DNA of 18,882 nt from NCBI GenBank assembly GCA_036939975.1, contig JALLPB010000262.1, positions 1 through 18,882 of the forward strand, read 5' to 3'. How positions within the stretch are numbered: position 1 is the stretch's first letter; the number at the start of each line of letters is the position of its first letter. Source of the DNA: Cyclostephanos tholiformis (taxonomy: Eukaryota; Bacillariophyta; Thalassiosirophyceae; Thalassiosirales; Thalassiosiraceae). This document shows, piece after piece, positions 1 to 9,435 of the stretch. The notes under the pieces were generated by a model. The model was not told where the DNA came from, did no database searches, and saw only the letters and a program-made list of their open reading frames with translations. The translations under genes were made by a program, and so were the position numbers.

Positions 1-98
1 GTGGTCACTTTGTGACTTATATTCGATATTCGGCCACAAAATGACCATGTATATTCAAAGTTATACATGTAAATCCGTCAATGGATATATTCAATATT

Positions 99-144
99 TC
101 TGCGGCAGCTAGTTTCGAATATGCCGTATATTCGAATTTAGCTG
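99..144 (+). repeat. Dispersed repeat fragment, inverted partner of 14235-14277
   Basis: This segment matches the reverse complement of 14235-14277 at 39 of 43 aligned positions, apart from one 3-base gap. Three of the four substitutions are C/T or G/A changes at CpG in this copy. Two related copies in opposite orientation 14 kb apart mean a dispersed repeat family; I cannot name it. The full element boundaries are not visible because the window starts at position 1. Confidence 0.7.
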
Positions 145-167
145 TGACAGGTCTAGCAATATTTGTG

Positions 168-180
168 TTTGTGACACAAA
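168..180. repeat. Short hairpin TTTGTG-A-CACAAA
   Basis: Six-base arms separated by one base. Closely related hairpins occur at 11587-11603 and 14698-14714, and the core GTGTATCACA recurs in the repeats at 584-628 and 14715-14759. It is best read as part of a dispersed palindromic repeat family and not as a transcription terminator. Confidence 0.5.
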
Positions 181-583
181 TACACTTAAATTAGCAAGAT
201 TTACCATCGGATGTGTGGTTTAGGAAATTAAAAACAACAGAATGTCTCGTAAATGGGAAGCTAACAGGGCTAAATAGACAAATTAGTTTTTTGTATAATT
301 CCTATGTAGTGCTTGGGCTTCTATCTTGACACACAACCTGCAAAGGTGTGCACAATCATGACATCACCGTGACAAACTGCGGAAAATTCATCAAACCAAA
401 ATGCGGTGGTACGATAGGAGTATTGGGTATTGATTAAGTTGTCTTGTTGAGAGAAAGATGGCTATCTTGTCAAAGATGTATGTTATCATAGAAATCATTT
501 AGATTGGGTGGTATGGGTGTATGTAGTGATACTCTTTCTCACAATTCTCCTATGCTGCGTATTTCCTAAACTCGTATCCTATG

Positions 584-628
584 GTAAGTGTATTTATGAT
601 GGGTTTGGCAAGATTTGTGTGTATCACA
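584..628 (+). repeat. 45-bp dispersed repeat, copy 1
   Basis: Gap-free match to 14715-14759 in the same orientation, 38 of 45 bases identical. It ends in the GTGTATCACA core shared with the local hairpin family. The two copies lie in otherwise unrelated intergenic DNA, as expected for an old miniature element. Confidence 0.65.
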
Positions 629-946
629 TTTGGGATTGCTCCTATACCACACAAAAGTTGAAGTTGTTGCGCATTCAGCATGCTATCAAACTATGTGAAC
701 GGATGAAAATTTGCTAAGTAACTACGGTACTACATCACAATGTTAACAGTGGGCGCTCATGAGGGCCCTTGGCCTTAGCAGTTAACAGACAATAACAATA
801 ATTCTGAGGATTGCATAAAATACTACTCCTAAGTTGAGACTTAAACAATATAAAGGTGATAAGGGACATTGTTCTCCTTCTGATGGGCCAATTACCATAA
901 ACACGATTGCCACATCAAAAAAATCATAAAAGACAATGGGGCTTAC

Positions 947-1078
947 GACAATGACAACCACAACAACAAATCTGGGGGCAATGAAGACATAGAACAGAGA
1001 CTAAGACAAAGACAACAAACAACAATAATAACAAGAACAATTACAAATGACAGCAACAACACACAAGGCACAGCACAT
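947..1078 (+). repeat. CAA-rich low-complexity tract
   Basis: An A/C-rich stretch made largely of irregular ACA, CAA and GACAA units. It has no open frame of note on either strand. Similar purine/CAA-biased sequence reappears around 16985-17114 near the other end of the window. Confidence 0.6.
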
Positions 1079-1318
1079 GCAGGGGACAGACTCTTTTACT
1101 TATTGGTCAATCGGGATTGACAAAACTGACTTTTCAAGGAGTCATGTCGGCCTCCTGCATTGAAGACTCCCAATTGTCAAGATAGCGCGATACAGAAACC
1201 AATGGAGCGCGGCAAAATCGTGTGTTGGTTTTCCCTCCCTTTTCCTTCACACCGAAGAGATTGGTAGTTAACCCAGATCAGAGTCCGTTATCACTCACTC
1301 TACTCCTTCTCCTTGAAC

Positions 1319-1340
1319 CATCATCATCATCATCATCATC
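1319..1340 (+). repeat. (CAT)7 microsatellite in the 5' leader
   Basis: Seven CAT units plus one base, ending 13 bases before the chosen start codon of the remodeler gene. If translation began at the upstream in-frame ATG at 1222, this tract would be coding and give a run of serines. With the preferred start at 1354 it is untranslated leader. Confidence 0.8.
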
Positions 1341-1353
1341 TCGCAGAGTAGCA

Positions 1354-4300
1354 ATGGCGAGAGCGTCCCGCAGCAAGGCCGCAGCTGCGACGGCGAGCGT
1401 GAGTTGTGCATCTTCTCAGTCGGTCGGAGGCAGGGTGTAATTTCGACTAACGACCCCCCGCGTCGTTGTTTTCAATTTCGCCCATCTCAAACGCAGATTC
1501 TTGTCCCTTATCCCTCCCCCCCCCCCACTCTTTATTTACCACGCGATATTTCAAACGTCCCCCCGAGAAGAGCAATAACGACGAGGGCGAAGACGCGGGG
1601 GCAGGCCGAGGGCGTCGGTCTTGTAGGGCCCGTCAGCAGACCGAATTCTTCGCTGGTTTGGGGGACGACGATGACGACGACGCCGGCCCTAACGAATCCG
1701 AGTCGGAGGAAGATGAGGAAGAAACGGAGGAAGAAGAGGAAGAGGAGCCGCCCGCTGTGCGACGGAAATCGTCCCGCTCCACGGCCTTCCGGGGCGAGAT
1801 GAAGGACCCGAGCAATTCCATCGCCGACCTCCTGAAGACGACGACCGTCGTCTCCGGCGGCAACGGGAAGAAGCGTCGGGGATCACGTCAGCGCTCTTCC
1901 CTCGAAAGTCGGGAGAGCAACGACGAAGACGACGACATCTTCACGCGCGACTCCCCCCCCGCAAAGAAGAAGAAGAAGGCGGTCGTAAAGTCTCCCGCCA
2001 AGCGACATTCCAAGCGCCGCATGACGAAACGCGGCGAGTATCCTGAATCGTCTGAGGAGGAACAAATGACGTCCGAGGAAGAGGCCGACGATAATGACGA
2101 CGACGAGGAGGAGGAGGAGGAGGAAGAGGAGATAAAAATTAGTAAAATTATCGGCTGCAAATCCATGACGTTATCGGAGTGGAAGGGCGTGTGCGCCAAA
2201 ATGAACACCACCGAAATCACCAACGGATCGCGTTGGATTCAGGAAGACTCCACGATCGAGGGTGCCGCCGCCGGCAGCTTCGACAAGTACGAGGAGCGTT
2301 TCCTCGTTAAGTGGGACGATCTCAGTTATCTCCACTGTTCTTGGGAGACTGAACGCGATTTGGTCGAATTCTGCGATGGCGCCAAGAACAGGCTGAGCAC
2401 GTTCTTCAGGAAAGCAGAGGGTGGATGTCTGTACGTGGCCGACGAACGATTGGACGGCGTGAGTAATCAATAATTGGTATGGCTTTGGCCACGATTGTAA
2501 CCTACCGACTCGCAAAAAACGATTCTCATTTTCGCAACCGCTCTTCCGATACGACAATATCATTATCATCCGTCTGCTCGCTCACGCATCGCGATCGCGA
2601 AAACATTTTCCAGGACTACTTCGACCCCTCGTGGACTACGATTGAGCGTATCCTGGAGGTATCGGATCCCGAATCTGACGACGATGAGCCGACCGAGATC
2701 ATCCTTGACCTGAACCACCCGAATTTCGCCTCAGGCACTGGTCGGCAATTCTACGTCAAGTGGGTGAACAGGTCGTACTCGGAGAGCACATTCGAGTTTG
2801 AGCGCGATCTGATTCTGAACGAGGTGGAGTACATGGACCACCTAGCTCTATACGAAAAACGTATAGTCAAGCCAACGAGGGAGGACATGCGCAGACGAAT
2901 GAACGTGAGAGACGTGGAGATGAAGAGGCTGTACAAGATTTTTGGCGACAAGATAAAGCACTCGGACGGGGAGAGGGAGGCATCCGTAAAGGAATACCAA
3001 GACGCGCTCGCCTCGCGGGTGTTCAAGAACGGGGGACAGCTACGCGACTATCAGGCCGAGGGAGTGTCGTGGCTGATGTCAAATCACCTGAACAAGCGGA
3101 GTTCGATCCTAGCTGACGAGATGGGATTGGGAAAGACAATACAAACGGCCACGTATGTGAACACTGTATCGCAGCAGCTGGCAACACGCGGCCCCTTCCT
3201 CGTCATCGCCCCTCTCTCCACGATCCCTCATTGGTATCGCGAATTTACGGGATGGACGGATCTGAACACCATCGTATATCATGGTAGCGCCATCGACCGC
3301 GAACGAGCGCGGGAGGACGAATTCGCCTTCCCCAATGATAGAGTGGAAGATGTGGCGTATAACCAACGATACCTGATGAAGGTTGCCAAGAGGTGGCGTA
3401 GCAACTGGGAGAAGACATGGATGGTCGAGGTCGTTATCACCACTCCGGAAATGCTGGTTACGGATGACTTCACGGAGCTAACGGCGATCAAATGGGAAAT
3501 ATTAGTCGTGGACGAGGCGCATCGATTAAAGAATCACAATTCGAAGCTGGCCCAGAACCTGAGGGATCCCCGCTTTCAGTTCAATCACACTTTGCTTTTG
3601 ACCGGGGTGAGATGTTGTGTTTCTTCTTTATTGATGGCTCGGTTCATTTTTTCTTGTTAAGACTAATTTTTGATTGCCTCGATTGCCACAGACGCCCATC
3701 CAAAACAACATGCAAGAGTTGTGGACGCTGATGAATTTTATCAACCCAGATACCTTTGATGATCTAGATAAGTTCTTGGGGCAATACGGTGAAATGAAGA
3801 GCCAGGAGATTATAACTGAGTTGCACGAAACCATTCGGCCGTACATCTTGCGTCGACTTAAAGAGGACGTCGAAAAGTCCGTCCCTCCAAAAGAAGAAAC
3901 GCTGATCGAGGTCGAGCTGACCGTTTTGCAAAAGCAGTACTACCGCGCGTTATATGAAAAAAATCTTAAGTTTCTCCATCGCAACAAGAAGAGTCCGATC
4001 GATGGGCCGAGCATTAACAACCTTGCGATGCAGCTTAGGAAATGCTGCAATCACCCATTCCTCCTGACGGGGGTTGAGACCGAGGTCAAGTCCCAGAAGC
4101 CCAACGCGAACGACATCGATTCATTGGTTAATTCTTCTGGCAAATTGGTTCTCCTTGACAAACTCCTCCCTCGCCTTAGAGCGGATGGTCACCGCATCCT
4201 GCTCTTCAGCCAATTCAAAATCATGCTTGACATCATAGAGGACTATCTACACCTCCGCGACTTTAAATTTGAGCGTATCGATGGTTCCATTACAGGGATG

Positions 4301-7300
4301 AAGCGCCAGGCAGCGATCGACAGATTCCAGTTAAGAGATAACAGTGGGAGAGAACAGCCTTTCATCATGCTCTTGTCTACGCGCGCCGGCGGTGTTGGTA
4401 TCAACCTTACAGCGGCTGATACCTGCGTAAGTTCATCGGGTATTTTTACGTTCACCCGCGAAGCATCGTTGACTCACGAAGTAAATTGCATGCTGGTTCT
4501 CGTTTAGATCATCTTTGACTCCGATTGGAATCCCCAGAACGACCTCCAAGCACAGGCCAGGTGGTGAGACTGATTATCTCATTGATTACGAGGTTTAACT
4601 GTCATTTAGTCCTTAGATTTTTATCTCTTCCCCACAGCCATCGAATCGGCCAAACGAAGGAGGTCAAGATATAGTGAGTTTTGGTTTCATTAATATTTAC
4701 TCAGAATTATTTTTTTAGGCTCTGTCACGTCGAATGCTTATTAAATCTATGTTCCTTTTTATCACAGCCGCCTCCTCACTCGTAAAACTTACGAAATACA
4801 GATGTTCCACATGTCTAGTATGAAAATGGGTCTCGATCAGGCAGTGCTCCAGGGGATAGAAAACAGTGGAGGTAAAGATATTATGTCTAAGGAAGAGGTA
4901 GAAAAACTCCTCAAGCATGGTGCTTACGATATATTTAAGGAAGATAAGGATGGTGCGTGCTGACAACCAATGCTTCTTCCTCAGGCCTCCTTTCCATCGT
5001 GTTATCTCATTCTTCTCTTCCAGGTACGTCAGAAAAGGAGAGTAACGATTTTATTTCACAGGATATCGACTCCATACTTGCCCGAAGGGCCAAAACGGTT
5101 GTGCATGAAAATACTGGAAGCAAAAGTAATGCAGCTGGAGGTACCTTCTCTAAAGCTAGCTTTAAGAACACCAATTTTGATGGCATCGCCGCAGTTGAGG
5201 TTGACGTAGATGATCCTGATTTCTGGACAAAGGTCGTTGGAGATGCAAAGGAAGAAACCGATCAGCAATTAGGAAAACGAAAGCGGGCACAACACAGTTA
5301 CAGCGAAAAGGAATACCTGAAACGACTCGATGCTCAAATTAAAGATGGTATTGTTGGATCCGATGTTGACGACAATGCATCCATGTCGAGTGAGTGGTCC
5401 GCAGAAAAGAACGACATATCAGATGACGAAAGCATTCACCATGAAAATGAAGCTCTGGAAACTATAGTTAGAGCTACGAAATCCAAGGAGAAGGAGCGGT
5501 ACACATGGGGTGGAGCTGGTCGTTCTGAATGGAAGCAGTCAGACGCCGAAAACGTTCTCAAAGTCCTCGGTAGCTTTGGGTATGGTAATATATCGTGGGA
5601 AAAATTCAATTCCTCACTCTCACTATCGAAGTCTATGAAGCTTGATGAGATAAAGAGGATGTGTTGGTCCCTGATTCTTCTTTGTTTACTTGAAGCAGCA
5701 GAGGATGATGCACTTGAAGTCAGCTTCAAAAAGAAGAAGCGATTAGATGGAGATATTTTGGCGCTCACTGGTGAAAACGAAACATTGGACCTTGCTCAGT
5801 CTGACGACGACAAAGACGAGGAAAAGGACCCCCTTGAGGAGTCATTTAAGAATCTTTTGGTTAACAATGCATCATGGGTAACGCTAGCACTCGCAGATGC
5901 ATTCTCATTTTCGACTAGGGTTGCATCTCACAGAGATGAACAGTATGTGCTAAGCATTATCGATGGGAATGGTCCTCACAATGATTCAAAAGAAGCGAAT
6001 CCGGTCGAGACCAAGCTCGTTGCTGACTTTGTTGAAAATGTCTGGCCGGCTCTCAGGTCTCGTGGGTGGAAGCAGGAAGTCGAAAAGAACGCAAGTGTTT
6101 TCGTGTACCAGGGAAAATCCTTCCAATCTATCCCCACAGTGCTTGATGCCGTCCCAAAGTATCACCCTGAGTTAACCAATATGGCTAATTCTCTGATTTC
6201 TTCCGTGGCAGCATCATGCACACAACCAGCATCAACGTTTGATCCTGGTGAAAAGCTGGATCTGAAAAGTGTCACAGCGGAGTCACTCAAGTTGTTTTTG
6301 ATTCATCATGCGCCGATGCAGCTTCTGGCCGACCGTAAACGGTCAAATCGGATTTTTTTGACAAAGCGCCTACTAAATAAGCTCGCGCTTCTGCATGCAG
6401 TGCACAAGGTAAGGACATGGTTCAAGCACGAGGAGTCTCATGATTTGAACATGAATGCGGTCAAGGAATTGAAATATCGACAATCAGATCAGTTGCTGTC
6501 ACTGTGCTCACCATTCCTCTCTTCATTTCTCTGAATTTTCAGGCTGTCTCAATGGTAGATTCGAATTCAGACGATTCACCTCAAGCGCGGAGCCTGCTCC
6601 TAAGAAAAACTATCGATATTAACCACCGGTCTTCACTCCCTCATTCTGAATGGACATTGCTCCACGATGCGATTCTGATTTTTGCTGTAACCAAACATGG
6701 GTGGCTGGACTCACACACATCTTGGTCCGCAATAGAAAACGATAAAACCATACGTTGGGGTGCACCGTTTGAAGCGGCTGATGAAAACAATGGCGGGCAA
6801 CAGAAAAAAACAGGTGTAGATCCTAGGGCTGAAAATACATTCCGAGCTGACTATGATGATCTCCACAAAACTGCATCTCGAGCAATCACTTTCCTTTCAA
6901 AGCTGAATGAATCCTTCGCTGCAGCATTAGCAGTTCCGGTATTAAATGAAGTAAGTACTAGAATTAATGTGGTTACCGCCCGAAAACCGATTCAGAAAGC
7001 TCACTACTCTGCTGTTTTGATTCGTCCTATGTTCGATGAAGATTCGCGAACAACTGATTAACTCGTTCGGCATAACTCATGACGGGTCAGACGACAAGTG
7101 GAAAGTTCAGGAAAGTGAGTTGCAAAAGATCGTCAGGCCCGCGGTGAAAAAGGCGACGGAAGAATGTGAAGAACTTCCATCGAGGAAAAGGCTTCTTAAA
7201 CGAATGAAGAAACTTGCCATGTCGTTCGCTGGCAAGGGAAACGGGCCAGACGACGACAAGGAAGAATTCTCCCAAGACAACAAAAATAAAGTCAGCAAAG

Positions 7301-9296
7301 TTGAGACCAATTACGGCTTTTCTGTCATTAATCAGGAAACAGATCGCCACAACGCACTTCTAGCTGCGATGATAAGGGGCCTGCTTTCTTTGAAGCGGGC
7401 GACAAAGGTGGCGACAACAATTGAGTACAGTGCCTTGATTTTTGATGAGATCGATGCACGGATTGCGGACTTAGCCAGATCTGATGAAGGAGGCCTGCTG
7501 ATTCAAGCATTTGAGAAAATCAGAACAGATTTACATCTGTATTTGAATACGTTACGAAAGTGTCCCCGGGCATCTAAAAATATTCTTAGGGTAATGGTGA
7601 GTACTGATACATGCTGCAAGTTGATGCTTTACACGAAACCAAAGTTTAACTTTTTACTGTGCTTGCTTTGCTGACCTCTGTATTCACAGCTGGGCTTGGA
7701 CCCTGTAATGCCCAAAGTAGAGACAGAGCCTCTGTTCGCCTCTGAGGAGGACAAACCTTCCGCTGCATCTGTCGCAGCCAAGGCGGCTATGACAAAACTG
7801 ATGAATAAGAAAGCCTTCACTCCAGCAGATACCGCACTCAACCGTGCATTGTCTTTATACGCCGAGGATAAAGATGGAGTCAAAGATTGCCTACACCTGA
7901 CAAGCACCGAGATTCTCATGCTTACCGTATTAGCGTCACAAGGGTTGCCAGTATATTCGGACGATTGGAACTCTTTAATTAGCAGCGAAGCTTTGATCGC
8001 AGAGGAAAACAACGAAGATGACGAAGGAGAGGAATTTCGCATTTTTTATTTTGCCATGACCCAAGTGATGCGTGCTGCAGCAGAGGTTTGGTTAGGCATC
8101 GCGAAGAGGAAGCTCACGCAAGCAGTTCTTATACACAATGCCACCCATGACATATCCGGAAAAGATCGAGAGAAGATTGCCGTTTTGAAGAAAGATCACG
8201 ACGCAAAGGAAATGACTCTAACCGAGGCGAAGATCTACAGTGATGATCCTCTTTTGTTTGCCAAGAGATGCATTATGCTTCTTGAGGCAATCAGAAAAAA
8301 TATGGGTCCAGTTGACTTGCAGTATGCAGGCGAAAAAAAGATACGCCTCCTAAACCAATCCGAAAATGGTCTTGGCACGAAAGTTGTCCATTGGTTTTCA
8401 AAGGACCTTCAAAGATGGGCGGTACCTCTTGAGGTTCTCGACGAGGCGGGCAATGTCAAATCAGCAACGAGTATCGCTGCAAACAAGTACCACCCGCAGT
8501 CTCGTGATGCTGCATTGATGACCAAACGCGATTGCCGAACTGTCTTTATTCAAATTGCCCAACAAACTAGGCTACGATCCATTTTTTCTAAACACAGCAT
8601 TGAGAGGCTTTCGACTGAACTGATTCCCAAAGTTCTCAAGCAATCAAGCTTCAACGCGACCGAGTGGGAAGAGAGTCCAAAGTGGTGGAATGCCATCTCG
8701 GACAATGAAAGCATTTGTCACTGCCAGGATGATGTTGATCTCCTTGTTGGCATCCTTCAATATGGTTATGGAGGTTTCGACTCCTTGCTACATCACGACT
8801 ATTCCTTTTGCAGGCGACTGTCAGCTGAAGGAAATGAAGATTCTACCACATTCACTCGATCTACTGTGCAAGTTCGAATCAATAATTTGACCCGTGAACT
8901 ACATGCAATTGATGAAAGTGAGGAGTAAGTGTAACTTTTTAAGCGTCAGTCGTTTTTTCCCCTCACCAATGCCATTAGCTCAAATATTCCTTCGTTGTGC
9001 CGGTGTCCAGAATGATGAGACTGGTTCAGAAAAGAAGAAAGGGAGAATTGGAGAAATCGAGCAGCAGCGGCAAAGCGAAGCAAGCCAAAAAATCAACTGG
9101 TGGCACTGTCCAATCGGGTCTGCGTGCCTTCTTTTCCAACCATTCAGCAGCAGGTACAAAACGAAACACGCCCCCCACTTCTCCCGAAAAAGATAGCGAT
9201 ATCGAGATCATCGCAATTGATTCCGATAGCAGCAGCGATACCAAAAAGCGGACGAAGGTGTTCGACTACATAGAAGTTACGAGGAAGCGAAACTAG
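1354..9296 (+). CDS. CHD-type (CHD6-9/kismet-like) SNF2 chromatin remodeler, 12 exons
   Basis: Nuclear ATP-dependent nucleosome remodeler, about 2,269 residues. Reconstructed exons: 1354-1398, 1568-2458, 2614-3606, 3692-4426, 4508-4563, 4638-4673, 4768-4952, 5024-6408, 6543-6950, 7042-7596, 7690-8924, 9011-9296. All introns are GT-AG and the sum (6,810 nt) is divisible by three. The start has a good context (purine at -3, G at +4); an in-frame ATG at 1222 would add 44 residues. The exon 2 acceptor could be 3 bases further on. Domains: acidic and Lys-rich low-complexity N-terminus (16-200); chromodomain 1 (about 205-300); chromodomain 2 (about 313-395); SNF2 ATPase (about 454-925) with DEMGLGKT (480-487), DEAH (612-615), TGTPIQNN across intron 3 and HRIGQ (908-912); a post-ATPase segment with DIDSILARR and DDPDFW typical of CHD6-9 and CHD3/4; SANT-like helices near 1138-1205, 1476-1500 and 2110-2145. 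No PHD or BRK domain was seen. Class is by motif memory, not alignment. Confidence 0.9.
1399..1567 (+). other. Intron 1 of the remodeler gene (poly-C tract)
   Basis: Donor GTGAGT follows codon 15. The acceptor is uncertain: AG at 1566-1567 or 1569-1570 both keep frame and differ by one Lys. The intron carries an 11-base C run (1516-1526) in a pyrimidine-rich stretch upstream of the acceptor. A cleaner CAG at 1494-1496 would put the next exon out of frame, so it is not used in this model. Confidence 0.6.
3115..4673 (+). other. SNF2 ATPase core, interrupted by introns 3, 4 and 5
   Basis: Walker A (DEMGLGKT) lies at 3115-3138 and DEAH at 3511-3522. The TGTPIQNN motif is split after TG by an 85-bp intron (3607-3691). 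The C-terminal RecA lobe runs through STRAGGVGINL in exon 4. DSDWNPQND is in exon 5 (56 nt). The HRIGQ arginine-finger segment is in exon 6, which is only 36 nt. All catalytic motifs that I can check are intact, so an active ATPase is expected. Confidence 0.9.
6043..6171 (+). other. WPxLRxxGW-type segment inside the remodeler C-terminus
   Basis: Residues about 1321-1363 begin WPALRSRGW and end near a HPEL motif, with an aromatic-rich middle. From memory, a recurring diatom module starts with a similar W-P-x-L-x-x-x-G-W pattern and is found next to chromatin-type domains. I do not recognise this segment in animal CHD proteins. Its role is unknown and the resemblance was not tested by alignment. 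Confidence 0.35.
8728..8835 (+). other. C-terminal SANT/handle-like segment of the remodeler
   Basis: Residues about 2110-2145 contain DDVDLLVGILQYGYGGFDSL. This fits the pattern D-x-x-LL-x-G-(4)-GY-(3-6) seen after the ATPase in CHD6-9 proteins. It is the strongest sign, outside the ATPase, that this is a class III-like CHD and not CHD1 or ISWI. Direct evidence is motif shape only. Confidence 0.5.
8925..9010 (+). other. Last intron (86 bp); donor overlaps an in-frame stop
   Basis: The exon ends in GA and the donor is GTAAGT. Read unspliced, the frame runs one more codon and stops at TAA 8926-8928, inside the donor. The acceptor is CCAG at 9007-9010. Splicing joins a phase-2 codon (Glu) and opens the final 95-codon exon that holds the PCNA-box and SUMO-motif tail. 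Confidence 0.75.
9111..9134 (+). other. PIP-box (QxxLxxFF) in the last exon of the remodeler
   Basis: Residues 2209-2216 read Q-S-G-L-R-A-F-F, an exact match to the PCNA-interacting consensus (Q, two residues, aliphatic, two residues, two aromatics). Basic residues flank it on both sides (KAKQAKK upstream, TKRN downstream), as is common for functional PIP-boxes. It lies in a Ser/Lys-rich, probably disordered tail, where such motifs normally work. Binding itself is inferred. Confidence 0.65.
9201..9230 (+). other. SUMO-interaction-like motif in the remodeler tail
   Basis: Residues 2239 onward read IEIIAID followed directly by SDSSSD. A short beta-branched hydrophobic core next to acidic and phosphorylatable serines is the usual SIM layout. 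It starts 23 residues after the PIP-box and lies 31 residues from the C-terminus. Motifs this short can arise by chance, so confidence is moderate. Confidence 0.5.
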
Positions 9297-9435
9297 TTAT
9301 TGTTCTCTCTGTTTTTTAGTTGTGTTAACAGTTATTCAGAGCAAATATGTTAAATAATGGTTTTTCCAATCTCTACGGTTGGCTGCCAAATCAAACGTCT
9401 GCTAACATTGTTTTCATGCAAAAACTTAGTTTTAG
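9297..9435. other. Convergent 3' intergenic spacer
   Basis: 139 bp between the stop of the remodeler gene (+) and the stop of the PH/LRAT-like gene (-). Both 3' ends and their polyadenylation signals must lie here or overlap the opposite gene. I see AT-rich sequence but no canonical AATAAA that I would assign. Confidence 0.7.

Larger units (their letters stand above)
1..1353. other. Upstream gene-poor region
   Basis: I see no convincing gene here. A 69-codon open frame at 508-717 (+) has no recognisable domain and overlaps a dispersed repeat (584-628), so it is probably chance. The stretch contains diverged repeat fragments (99-144, 168-180, 584-628), a CAA-rich low-complexity tract (about 947-1078) and, near the gene, a pyrimidine-rich segment with a CAT microsatellite (1319-1340). 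The last 150-250 bp presumably carry the promoter and 5' leader of the remodeler gene, but I see no clear TATA box or initiator that I could place. Confidence 0.6.

Noticed and set aside
508..717. 69-codon plus-strand frame
   Set aside because: No domain, Cys-rich random-looking composition, and overlap with the dispersed repeat at 584-628.
1222..1440. Earlier in-frame ATG for the remodeler at 1222 and read-through past exon 1
   Set aside because: It would translate the CAT microsatellite, and the ATG at 1354 has a better context. Read-through past 1398 stops at 1438-1440 and ignores a clear GTGAGT donor.
1633..2569. Several minus-strand frames rich in Ser/Arg opposite exon 2
   Set aside because: They are complements of the GAC/GAG-rich acidic coding sequence of the remodeler.
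6409..6542. Continuation of exon 8 to the stop at 6532-6534 as the true gene end
   Set aside because: A GTAAGG donor after 6408 and a TTTTCAG acceptor at 6542 join in-frame sequence that continues as CHD-like helical protein for over 800 residues, so this is an intron.
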